Shown piece by piece: positions 1 through 5,614 of a stretch of DNA of 8,679 nucleotides. The notes under the pieces were generated by a model. The model was not told the DNA's origin. It saw only the letters and a program-made list of their open reading frames with translations, and did no database searches. The stretch is from JAOUEA01 sp031364965 (GTDB lineage: Bacteria > Actinomycetota > UBA4738 > HRBIN12). The DNA lies in the NCBI GenBank assembly GCA_031364965.1, contig JANLXF010000173.1:1-8679 (forward strand), read 5' to 3'. The translations under genes were made by a program, and so were the position numbers. How positions within the stretch are numbered: position 1 is the first letter of the stretch; each line of letters opens with the position of its first letter.

Positions 1-35
1 CCAGACCCGTCTAACGATCGGCGCCCGGGACCCGG

Positions 36-272
36 CTACTCGCGCCGGATCACGTGGCGGAAGAGCTCGCCACAGTCGATGCACTTCATGTTGACCCGGC
101 CGCCGGGGCCGGCGTGCGTGAACGGCTGGGTGTGCGCGGACCCGCAACGGGGACATGCCGGCCGGGGAGGGGGCGCGTCGTGAGACCCGGTCCGCGCGTC
201 GGTGCCGTCGGTGCCGTCCAGCGTGCGCTCCTTCCGGTCGCTAGCCCTGCTCGTGCGTCTGTCCGAAGGCAC
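36..272 (-). CDS. Small zinc-ribbon protein
   Basis: The product is 78 residues long. The first 38 residues are polar, charged and probably disordered, with a DGT-DGT repeat. A C-terminal zinc ribbon follows: CPRC at residues 40-43 and CIDC at 64-67, giving two CxxC knuckles 20 residues apart that would hold one structural zinc. The C-terminus (ELFRHVIRRE) is basic. No catalytic domain is present, so the role is unknown; small ribbons of this kind may bind nucleic acid or protein partners. The ATG at 272 is the only start in this frame before the ribbon. It lies inside the 3' end of the upstream DinB-like gene (32 nt overlap), which suggests coupled translation. The Cys pattern makes the gene credible, but the function is not assignable. 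Confidence 0.65.
   Translation of the reverse strand: MPSDRRTSRASDRKERTLDGTDGTDARTGSHDAPPPRPACPRCGSAHTQPFTHAGPGGRVNMKCIDCGELFRHVIRRE
201..218. repeat. 9-bp tandem repeat, two copies
   Basis: Two perfect adjacent copies of GGTGCCGTC (201-209 and 210-218) lie inside the zinc-ribbon gene and encode its DGT-DGT stretch on the minus strand. This is an in-frame coding microrepeat in the disordered N-terminus and probably has no function of its own. Confidence 0.5.
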
Positions 273-684
273 GGATCTCTGCCGCGTGCTCCTCGTAGTG
301 CTCGAACGTCTCCTCGGTGAAGAGCGTCACGGCCTCGTCGGGCAGATCGTCGAAGGTCGAGAGCGCCGCGCGGACGCGCTCGCGGTTCAGTTCCGTCCGC
401 GCGAGGGCCTCATCCCACGACATCCCGCGGCCCTCCGCGAGGACATCGGCGACGAGGGCATCATCGTCGATCGCCTCCTGAGGCTCCGGGTCTCCGCGCC
501 GCAACCGCTCGAGCGATTCGCCGGCGTCTGCGGCCCAGTAGGCACAGTGCCACAGGAGGTCGTGCGTCGACCAACCCGGGACCACGCCTTCGAACCCTCG
601 CCGGTCGGGTGGCACCGCTGCGAACGCGGCCTCAAGATCCCGCCATGCCGTGGCCTCTCGCTCCAGCAATCCCTCGCGGTTCAT
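241..684 (-). CDS. DinB-like / maleylpyruvate isomerase N-terminal-like metal-binding protein
   Basis: The product is a 147-residue, largely helical protein that matches the DinB/MDMPI-like four-helix bundle in length and motif order. Near residues 37-50 it has the signature PGWSTHDLLWHCAYW, with His46 as the likely first metal ligand. Near the C-terminus, residues 129-133 give His-x3-His (HYEEH), which supplies the other two ligands of the usual three-His site. Proteins of this superfamily are often thiol-dependent (mycothiol or bacillithiol) transferases or uncharacterised stress proteins; the substrate cannot be read from this sequence. I chose the ATG at 684 because a GGAGAGG lies 12 nt upstream. 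An in-frame ATG at 705 would add 7 residues. The gene overlaps the downstream zinc-ribbon gene and diverges from the PPOX gene at 823. Family assignment is fairly confident; specific function is unknown. Confidence 0.72.
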   Translation of the reverse strand: MNREGLLEREATAWRDLEAAFAAVPPDRRGFEGVVPGWSTHDLLWHCAYWAADAGESLERLRRGDPEPQEAIDDDALVADVLAEGRGMSWDEALARTELNRERVRAALSTFDDLPDEAVTLFTEETFEHYEEHAAEIRAFGQTHEQG

Positions 685-822
685 CGGCGTCCCAGTCCTC
701 TCCATGTCCGGTGGCTGCACAGTATCTCTCGGCGTGGTCGATATCGGCTGGTCCAACGCCAAGAGGTGCCGGGATCCTTGCATGTCAACTGAACGACCGG
801 CTCGCGGATAGCATCGGTCGAG

Positions 823-1314
823 ATGGCAACGTGGCGGGAGATCTTGGCGGCGACACCTGACCTCGCCGACCCCGTCCGTCAGCGCTTCGACGCCCACCGG
901 CACAAGACGATGGCGACGCTCCGCGAGGACGGATCCCCTCGGATCAGCGGCACCGAGGCAACCTTCGTCGGCGACGACCTCTGGCTCGGCGCGATGCCGG
1001 GCTCGCGCAAGGCCGCGGACCTGCTGCGCGATCCACGGCTCGCCCTGCACTCGTCCACCGTCGACGAGTCGATGACCGAAGGTGACGCGAAGGTGTCGGG
1101 GCGCGCGGTGTTGGTCGACGATCCTGCGGCGGCAGAGGCGCTCGTGCGGGCCCAGAAGCTCGATGTCGTCGCGCCCATCTCGCCCGGGCAGTTCCACCTG
1201 TTCCGCGTGGACATCGGCGAGCTCAGCCTCGTGCGGATTGGTGATCCTCCCGACCACCTGGTGATCGGGAGCTGGACCGAGGCGAAGGGCTACCGCCGCA
1301 TCGAGCGCCACTGA
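823..1314 (+). CDS. Pyridoxamine 5'-phosphate oxidase-like (FMN/F420 split-barrel) family protein
   Basis: The product has 163 residues, normal for single-domain split-barrel flavoproteins. Residues 25-77 show the family pattern. A strand with HKTMATLREDGSPRISGTEA is followed by the strand DDLWLGAMPGS and then the helix SRKAADLLRDPRLALHS, in which basic residues would contact the cofactor phosphate. Members use FMN, F420 or haem, and actinobacterial versions often reduce F420-linked substrates or are uncharacterised. The cofactor cannot be decided here. The C-terminal strands (FHLFRVDIGELSLVRI, about 124-139) fit the barrel closure. The ATG at 823 has only a weak ribosome binding site, but the fold needs almost the full N-terminus. 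It is transcribed divergently from the DinB-like gene and converges with the membrane protein, with a 19-nt gap at its 3' end. Confidence 0.82.
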   Translation: MATWREILAATPDLADPVRQRFDAHRHKTMATLREDGSPRISGTEATFVGDDLWLGAMPGSRKAADLLRDPRLALHSSTVDESMTEGDAKVSGRAVLVDDPAAAEALVRAQKLDVVAPISPGQFHLFRVDIGELSLVRIGDPPDHLVIGSWTEAKGYRRIERH

Positions 1315-1333
1315 CAGCACCCCCCGGCAGCCG

Positions 1334-2050
1334 TCACGGAAGGATCTCGAGGCTGTCACGCACCAGCTTCGCGCCGGCAGCGACGGCGACCACCACGAGC
1401 GACGACCGGCCGATCGCCGTGACGAGCCGTGAACGCCACCACGCGAGTGCGTCCGGAGCCGAGCGGCCGACGGACCAGACGATCCATGCGAGCAGCAGCA
1501 CGAGGACCCCGACGACGTTCGCCAGGGCCAGTGGAACGAGACCGGCGACCCAAGCCCACCGCCATCGCCGCATCGCCGAGTCCTCGCGCAGCATCCGCTC
1601 GGCGAGCCACGGCATCGCCGCGCCATAGGCCGCCGAGATCGCGACGAACATCGCGACGGCGAGCGGCAACGGTGCAAGCACCGTGAAGTCGATCCCGTCC
1701 GGCCGCACGATCGATGCACCTCCGACGAGCCCGAAGAACGCCGTCATCGCGAGCACGCGCCGGCGCGCAGAGATCCAGCCGCGCACGATCAGGTAGAGCA
1801 GACCGCCGAGGATCCCGAGACCCGACGTGACGCCGAGAAGGAACAGTGTCTCGGTGGAGAACACACCGATCGTGAATCCGTCGTCGGTCATGACACCCCG
1901 CAAGACGGGGTCCGAGGTCAGCCGCAGCACGAACATCGCGAGCCGGCCGCCCACCCCGCCGAACAGCAGGCCCGCGATGAATCCAGCGGTCACCCCGGAG
2001 GCGAGCGTCGCTCCCGGCGAGGCGAGGTCGTGCCATGTGCGTTGCTGCAT
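1334..2050 (-). CDS. Six-helix integral membrane protein, function unknown
   Basis: The product is a 238-residue hydrophobic protein. I see about six membrane segments, near residues 17-42, 66-90, 97-115, 122-146, 166-194 and 208-228. Between the first two helices is a Gly-rich stretch, GGVGGRLAMFVLRLTSD, then a polar loop with MTDDGFTIG. I recall this combination from uncharacterised actinobacterial membrane proteins, but cannot name a family. Charged loops (SARRRVL, RRWRW) after helices 2 and 4 would favour those loops being cytoplasmic. No catalytic motif, ATPase or transporter signature is visible. It is transcribed away from the ECF sigma gene across a 122-nt gap, so it could share a regulatory region with the sigma operon; that is only positional inference. 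The ribosome binding site at 2050 is weak. Confidence 0.75.
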   Translation of the reverse strand: MQQRTWHDLASPGATLASGVTAGFIAGLLFGGVGGRLAMFVLRLTSDPVLRGVMTDDGFTIGVFSTETLFLLGVTSGLGILGGLLYLIVRGWISARRRVLAMTAFFGLVGGASIVRPDGIDFTVLAPLPLAVAMFVAISAAYGAAMPWLAERMLREDSAMRRWRWAWVAGLVPLALANVVGVLVLLLAWIVWSVGRSAPDALAWWRSRLVTAIGRSSLVVVAVAAGAKLVRDSLEILP

Positions 2051-2105
2051 CAGCGAGGACCATCGCCCATCGCTGCATCGGAGGCAAGCCGGGCACGGAC
2101 CTCGT

Positions 2106-2133
2106 GCAACATCCTGGAGCAGTCGTGCGTCTA
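2106..2133 (+). promoter_or_regulatory. Candidate ECF-type promoter upstream of the sigma operon
   Basis: GCAAC at 2106-2110 and CGTCTA at 2128-2133 are separated by 17 nt. They resemble the AAC-type -35 and CGTC-type -10 elements recognised by many ECF sigma factors. The sigma gene start at 2173 would then have a leader of roughly 30 nt. If real, this could be an autoregulatory promoter. Motifs this short occur by chance in GC-rich DNA, so the call is tentative. Confidence 0.25.
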
Positions 2134-2158
2134 GAACGCATGAGCAGGATCAGGAGCG

Positions 2159-2164
2159 AGGAGG
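2159..2164 (+). promoter_or_regulatory. Ribosome binding site that sets the sigma factor start
   Basis: A perfect AGGAGG lies 8 nt before the GTG at 2173. Longer in-frame readings from the ATG at 2140 or 2035 have no comparable site, and their extra residues do not look like a sigma domain. The GTG at 2167 is too close (2 nt). Confidence 0.75.
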
Positions 2165-2172
2165 ATGTGCGG

Positions 2173-2673
2173 GTGAACGAGGCTGATCAAGGCCGCCTTG
2201 CCGAGCTCTACGCTCGCCACGCCACGGAGGCGATCCGGCTCGCCTACCTTTTGACCGGTGACCGGGCGATCGCCGAGGACCTCGTGCAGGACGCCTTCGT
2301 CAAGCTCGCCGGCCGCCTGGCCCACCTCAGGGACCCGGGCGCGTTCGACGCCTACCTGCGCCGGACGGTCGTGAACCTTACGAATTCCTACTTCCGCAGG
2401 AAACGGCTCGAGCGGGCCTATCTCGCGCGAGCGGCGGCGGAGCAACCGACGCTGGCAACACCATCCGACCCAGGTCGCAGCGAGGACCTGTGGGCGGATC
2501 TCCAGGGGCTCTCGGTCCGTCAGCGGACCGCGATCGTGCTTCGCATCTTCGAAGACCTTCCGGAGCAGCAGATCGCCGAGATCTTGGGGTGCCGCCCGGG
2601 GACCGTCCGTTCCCTGCTGTCTCGCGGGTTCGCCGAGCTGCGCATCACCATGAGGAGCGATGACGATGGATGA
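2173..2673 (+). CDS. ECF RNA polymerase sigma factor, SigE-family type
   Basis: From the GTG at 2173 the product has 166 residues, the usual size of SigE-family ECF sigma factors. Region 2 spans residues 8-77: ELYARHATEAIRLAYLLTGD is followed by AEDLVQDAFVKL, the classic sigma2 core-binding helix, and a basic end (NSYFRRKRLERAY) for -10 recognition. An acidic, Pro-containing linker (90-106) leads to region 4 (about 106-158). Its helix-turn-helix (LPEQQIAEILGCRPGTVRSLLSRGFAELR) contacts the -35 element. The gene would redirect RNA polymerase to a small regulon. Its stop codon lies inside the start of the next gene (8 nt overlap), so the two are translationally coupled. ECF factors are typically paired with a membrane anti-sigma factor, and the next product is the natural candidate. 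Family confidence is high; the inducing signal is unknown. Confidence 0.92.
   Translation: MNEADQGRLAELYARHATEAIRLAYLLTGDRAIAEDLVQDAFVKLAGRLAHLRDPGAFDAYLRRTVVNLTNSYFRRKRLERAYLARAAAEQPTLATPSDPGRSEDLWADLQGLSVRQRTAIVLRIFEDLPEQQIAEILGCRPGTVRSLLSRGFAELRITMRSDDDG
2652..2657 (+). promoter_or_regulatory. Ribosome binding site inside sigma gene for the DUF4232 membrane protein
   Basis: GAGGAG lies 8 nt before the ATG at 2666 but only 2 nt before the ATG at 2660. The former is therefore the better start, giving a protein beginning MDDDRTK. The site sits within the last codons of the sigma gene. Confidence 0.6.
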
Positions 2674-3379
2674 CGATCGGACGAAGCTGGAGCGGATGCT
2701 GCGCGACCGGGCGGAGGAGATCCCGTACCGGCGGGAGGCGCCGCCGGCATTGCTGGGGCGAGCGCGCCGCAGGGTGGCGCGCAACGCGATCTCCTCGCTC
2801 GTGGCGGTCGGGATCATCGTCGCCGGCGCCTCGGCCGGGCTCGAGAGCATGGGAGCGTTGCGTGCGCCGATCGGGCCGGCGACCAGGGGTCCGGCTCCCG
2901 CCGATCCCCGCTCCCCGAGTTCGTCGGCGCCGGTGTGCACCGTCGGCGACATCCGCGCCACCGCCGCGCTGGACGGGGCGGCCGGGTCGGTCGTCGGATC
3001 GATCGGGCTCACCAACTTCAGCGATACGACCTGCGCCCTCAAGGGTCGCCCGGTCGTGACGCTCTTCGGGTCGTCGGGTCACCCCCTGCCGGTGACCGTG
3101 GTCGCGGTCGCGCCGCAGTGGCTTGCGGACGGCAGCTCCCCGCCTCCGGGATGGCCGGTCGTGCGCCTGCGCCCCGGCTCTGCGGCTGCTGTCCGTGTCC
3201 GGTGGTCGAACGCGTGCCCGCAGCGCTCCGAACCGGCCCTGTGGAGAGTCAGCCTGACCACCGACGGCCAAACGCTCGACGTGTTCGGGGCAGACGGCAC
3301 ACCGCCTCCCTCCTGCTCCGGTCCCACCGAACCCTCGATCCTGGAGGTCGGGCCCGTGGAGCCGAGCGCTCTCCGATGA
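2666..3379 (+). CDS. Single-pass membrane protein with extracellular DUF4232 domain; candidate anti-sigma factor
   Basis: The product has 237 residues. Residues 1-40 form a charged, helical cytoplasmic tail (LERMLRDRAEEIPYRREAPPALL, then RARRRVARN). One membrane helix follows at about 41-59, then a Pro/Ser-rich spacer to about 89 and an extracellular domain (90-235). That domain has four cysteines (91, 123, 184, 217) and the DUF4232 pattern GSIGLTNFSDTTCALKGRPVV. Positive residues before the helix put the N-terminus inside. The layout (short cytoplasmic tail, one helix, outer sensor) and the 8-nt overlap with the ECF sigma gene suggest an anti-sigma factor. The tail lacks the HxxxCxxC zinc motif of classic zinc-binding anti-sigma domains, so that role is inference. 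The alternative is an unrelated surface protein that is merely in the sigma's operon. DUF4232 itself has no established biochemical function. Confidence 0.8.
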   Translation: MDDDRTKLERMLRDRAEEIPYRREAPPALLGRARRRVARNAISSLVAVGIIVAGASAGLESMGALRAPIGPATRGPAPADPRSPSSSAPVCTVGDIRATAALDGAAGSVVGSIGLTNFSDTTCALKGRPVVTLFGSSGHPLPVTVVAVAPQWLADGSSPPPGWPVVRLRPGSAAAVRVRWSNACPQRSEPALWRVSLTTDGQTLDVFGADGTPPPSCSGPTEPSILEVGPVEPSALR

Positions 3380-3484
3380 GCCTGTCCGCGATCGGGAAAG
3401 CCGAGCGGTGAGCGACCACTCGCGCGTGCCTTCGTGGGGCTCCCACCTGGGGGGCCCGGGCACCGAACGAACGAGGAGGTACCG

Positions 3485-3994
3485 ATGAAGAGGACCACCA
3501 CACTGGCGGCGTGCATCATCACCGTGATCGTCGTGTTCGCGGCGCTCCCGGCGGCCTTCGCCGGGCGCCACGCCACGAACGGCACGTCACAGAACTGCAG
3601 GCGGAATCAGCTGGGCGTGCGGCTCGATAGCACACAGGGCGCCGCCGGCACGATCCACGGCGCATGGGTGTTCACGAACCTTTCAGACACGCCGTGCACG
3701 CTCTCGGGATACCCCGCCTTGCAGCTCTACGGCCGTGCGGGGCGACCGCTTCCGACCACGGTGACGCGCGACCTGTCACCCGGACCGACCCAGGTAGCGC
3801 TCATCCCCGGCGCGTCGGCCACGTTCTTCTCGAGCTACAGCGACGTCTCCTCCGGAGAGCCGTGCCCCGTCTCCTCCGTCGTCGAGATCACGGCACCGAA
3901 CAACATGGCATCGCTGTTCATCCCCTCCGCTCTGTGGCCGTGCGGAGGGGTCGTGCACGTCTCTGCCGTGAAGGCCGGCGTGCATCACGCGTAG
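3485..3994 (+). CDS. Secreted DUF4232-domain protein
   Basis: The ATG at 3485 follows AGGAGG (3474-3479) by 5 nt. The product has 169 residues. It has a clear Sec signal peptide: basic MKR, hydrophobic core at 8-21, and cleavage likely after ALPAAFA (residue 26). The mature domain has four cysteines (38, 71, 127, 153) and the pattern GAWVFTNLSDTPCTLSGYPALQLYGRAGRPLP, closely parallel to the DUF4232 domain encoded just upstream. No membrane anchor, sortase signal or lipobox is visible, so the protein should be released or held at the cell wall by other means. It lies 105 nt after the membrane-bound paralogue on the same strand, so co-transcription is plausible. Family assignment is good; function is unknown. 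A ligand or partner of the upstream sensor domain is a speculative possibility. Confidence 0.82.
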   Translation: MKRTTTLAACIITVIVVFAALPAAFAGRHATNGTSQNCRRNQLGVRLDSTQGAAGTIHGAWVFTNLSDTPCTLSGYPALQLYGRAGRPLPTTVTRDLSPGPTQVALIPGASATFFSSYSDVSSGEPCPVSSVVEITAPNNMASLFIPSALWPCGGVVHVSAVKAGVHHA

Positions 3995-4012
3995 CCGCGC
4001 TCGGACCGGGAC

Positions 4013-4041
4013 CGGGAGCGACGAGCCCCGGCCCGCTCCCG
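4013..4041 (+). terminator. Stem-loop after the secreted DUF4232 gene
   Basis: CGGGAGCG (4013-4020) pairs perfectly with CGCTCCCG (4034-4041) around a 13-nt loop. It begins 19 nt after the DUF4232 stop codon. No T-run follows, so it would be a non-classical terminator or an mRNA 3' stabiliser, as is common in GC-rich actinobacteria. Confidence 0.4.
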
Positions 4042-4049
4042 CGCTGCGG

Positions 4050-4067
4050 CGCTGATCACGATCAGCG
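4050..4067 (+). terminator. Second stem-loop, near-perfect palindrome
   Basis: CGCTGAT (4050-4056) and ATCAGCG (4061-4067) form a 7-bp stem with loop CACG, followed by TTCCC. Together with the hairpin just upstream it could form a tandem terminator for the sigma/DUF4232 cluster. The near-perfect dyad could alternatively be a protein-binding site. Confidence 0.35.
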
Positions 4068-4237
4068 TTCCCGCTGACAGGTCCGGGGTCGCGGGTCGCC
4101 AGACCATCGTGTTGCTGAACCGGCCGGTCCTCTTCAGCGAGATCGATCGGATGCGCGTGGGCGAAGGCCCGCTGCTTCGATTCGCCTGCTCGCTGGCACA
4201 TGGCTATCGTGGCCCGCCCACGGAGGGAGGCCACGCG

Positions 4238-4443
4238 ATGGAACCTCAGTTCATGCGGTCCGATACAAGGGCGAGGGCGAGCCGATCGTCCTGGTGCCGG
4301 GCGGGCTCAGAGGCGTCCCGCGAAGCTCGCACCCGGCCAACTCGTCTGCAAACATCATCAACGCTCTGAAGAACCCGACCGCGAGGGGCAAGGCCCGCCC
4401 GGTCATCCTCAGAGCCCAGGGGGTTCGGCCTGGAAGACGATAG
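4238..4443 (+). pseudogene. Frameshifted, truncated alpha/beta hydrolase remnant
   Basis: An ATG at 4238 follows a GGAGGGAGG (4222-4230) and begins MEPQF. One nucleotide appears to be missing near 4254. From 4255 the neighbouring frame reads AVRYKGEGEPIVLVPGGL (4255-4308). This is the conserved N-terminal strand of alpha/beta hydrolases, running up to the Gly-rich oxyanion-hole turn. Joining the two frames gives a normal hydrolase start with a normal ribosome binding site. After about 4310 the frame stays open to the TAG at 4441-4443, but the residues no longer resemble the family. The catalytic Ser, Asp and His parts are absent. I read this as the surviving 5' end of a decayed gene. It rests on one short motif, so it remains moderate. 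Confidence 0.42.
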
Positions 4444-4656
4444 GCCTCACGACGAACCACCGCTACCACGACAGCGCCCCGAGGGTCGCCATCCCCGATC
4501 AGTGGGCGGTGGGGCTCACGGCCTGCGGGTAGCTTTGAAGCGACAGGCTTCCCTGGACCTCCGGTATCGACATGGTGGCCACCCTGTGGGGATCTTGCCG
4601 GGCGGAAGAGCCTGGGATGCCGTCACACGTCTCAACACCACCGGCATGATGGTCTC

Positions 4657-5238
4657 GTGGGACCGCTGCGGATCGCTCTGGACCTGGCGATAGCCAGGAA
4701 GTTCCTCGTCACCGCCTCGAGCGTGGTCGTGCTCGGTGCCTCGTGCAGCGGCGCGGGGGAACTATCAACTCCGGGGCCCACCAGGCCCGGGAGCGCCCCA
4801 ACGGCGACTCCTTCGGCGCGGCCGAGCGCCGCTCCCTCCCATCCGGAGATCCAGGCTCCCGATATCAGGTTCGTGCTTCGGGCCACCTACCCGGTGGGAG
4901 ACAGCGTCAACGTCCGGATCGAGAACGTCGGGGACGTGGCGTACGAGTACCACGCCCCCTACGCGGCCTGTGAGCTGACCTATCGAGACGCCTCGGGACG
5001 GACGTTCCTCGTCCCGCCTGGCACCCACTGCGACATGATCACCACGCTGCTGATCCAACCCGGCGAGACCAAGCGCTTGTTCCAGTGGGACCTGGATGAA
5101 TGCACGAAGGATCGATGGGGATGCGTACGCTCGGAGCCTCTCGATCCAGGGACGTACTCCATCAGCGGATCGTTCAGGCCCGCGAACGGAGGTCCGCCCG
5201 CACGAACCGAAACGAAGCTCACGATCGCCGAGGCCTGA
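4657..5238 (+). CDS. Secreted or lipid-anchored Ig-like domain protein, function unknown
   Basis: From the GTG at 4657 the product has 193 residues. Residues 14-29 form a signal-peptide core (RKFLVTASSVVVLGAS) ending at Cys30. This resembles a lipoprotein signal, although Gly at -3 departs from the usual Leu of the lipobox. A Pro/Ser/Thr/Ala-rich linker (about 35-66) leads to one beta-rich domain (68-192). That domain contains YPVGDSVNVRIENVGDVAYEY, IQPGETKRLFQWDL and PLDPGTYSISGSF. This succession of G-x-V-x-V-x-I-x-N, PGE and PGTY turns is typical of Ig-like folds such as the BsuPI (intracellular proteinase inhibitor) type. Four domain cysteines (105, 125, 149, 156) could form two disulfides. 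The ribosome binding site is poor and the exact start is uncertain. No enzymatic motif is present. It may be an exported structural or inhibitor-like protein. Confidence 0.7.
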   Translation: MGPLRIALDLAIARKFLVTASSVVVLGASCSGAGELSTPGPTRPGSAPTATPSARPSAAPSHPEIQAPDIRFVLRATYPVGDSVNVRIENVGDVAYEYHAPYAACELTYRDASGRTFLVPPGTHCDMITTLLIQPGETKRLFQWDLDECTKDRWGCVRSEPLDPGTYSISGSFRPANGGPPARTETKLTIAEA

Positions 5239-5246
5239 CACCCGCG

Positions 5247-5298
5247 CCGAGGAGCTTTGGAGCACGAAGCGGGAGCGCCCCCGTTCGTCCCTCCTCGG
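5247..5298 (+). terminator. Long imperfect stem-loop between Ig-like gene and copper module
   Basis: CCGAGGAG (5247-5254) pairs with CTCCTCGG (5291-5298). Inside that, ACGAA (5264-5268) pairs with TTCGT (5284-5288) and CGGG (5270-5273) with CCCG (5280-5283), around loop AGCGCC. That is 17 base pairs in three nested helices with an asymmetric internal loop. It starts 8 nt after the Ig-like gene stop. No T-run follows. It could be a terminator for the upstream gene or a structured leader of the SHOCT gene. Confidence 0.4.
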
Positions 5299-5364
5299 TA
5301 GGGACCAACGGAGGGGCGACGGTGGTGCGCGAGCCGTTACCGTCGTATGCGGAGGTAGAGACCC

Positions 5365-5607
5365 ATGATGTACGGGCAGTCTGACGGTGGGTGGTGGGGC
5401 GTCGGCATGATGTTCGTGTCGCTGCTCTTCCTCGCACTCATCGTGCTGGGAGCCGTGCTGGTCGCCAGATCGTTCTCGAACGACGGGAAGCCGTCGCGGG
5501 GCTCGGATGCCGGGAGCGCGCTTGCCATCTTGGACGAACGATTCGCTCGAGGAGAGATCGACCAGGCCGAGTACGACGAGCGCCGCCGGATCCTCACCGG
5601 CGCGTGA
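5365..5607 (+). CDS. SHOCT-domain small membrane protein
   Basis: The product has 80 residues. A Gly/Trp-rich N-terminus (MMYGQSDGGWWGVGMM) is followed by one membrane helix at about 14-34 (MMFVSLLFLALIVLGAVLVAR), then a cytoplasmic linker. The C-terminal SHOCT motif (about 50-78) reads SALAILDERFARGEIDQAEYDERRRIL, matching the family consensus almost fully. SHOCT domains are short C-terminal helices thought to mediate oligomerisation or protein contacts. Small single-helix SHOCT proteins often sit beside copper ATPases and cupredoxins in actinobacteria, consistent with the neighbours here. GGAGGT at 5351-5356 lies 8 nt before the ATG at 5365. Its stop is 7 nt before the likely cupredoxin start, so the two form an operon. 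Family is confident; role in copper handling is inferred from context. Confidence 0.88.
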   Translation: MMYGQSDGGWWGVGMMFVSLLFLALIVLGAVLVARSFSNDGKPSRGSDAGSALAILDERFARGEIDQAEYDERRRILTGA

Positions 5608-5614
5608 TGCCGCG

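Larger units (their letters stand above)
3995..4656. other. Long stretch with no intact gene
   Basis: About 660 nt lie between the secreted DUF4232 gene and the Ig-like protein gene. The first part holds two hairpins (4013-4041, 4050-4067). The middle holds a frameshifted alpha/beta hydrolase stub (4238-4443). From 4444 to 4656 I see no credible coding frame, no RNA gene and no repeat. The short open frames here lack ribosome binding sites and family motifs. The region looks like decaying former coding DNA. Confidence 0.55.

Noticed and set aside
241..1719. A 492-residue open frame on the minus strand spanning the DinB-like gene and beyond
   Set aside because: Only the last 147 residues resemble a protein family. 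The upstream part is antisense to the PPOX gene and overlaps the membrane protein, and it is Arg/Gly/Ser-rich as expected of a GC-rich shadow frame.
2035..2172. A 46-residue N-terminal extension of the sigma factor from the upstream ATG at 2035
   Set aside because: It overlaps the divergent membrane gene start and lacks a ribosome binding site. The strong AGGAGG points to the GTG at 2173.
3434..3446. A GTGGG-GCT-CCCAC hairpin between the two DUF4232 genes as a terminator
   Set aside because: The stem is only 5 bp with a 3-nt loop and no T-run. The two genes are likely co-transcribed.
4502..4693. A 63-residue plus-strand open frame in the gap before the Ig-like gene
   Set aside because: It has no ribosome binding site, no family resemblance, and overlaps the start of the better-supported Ig-like gene.
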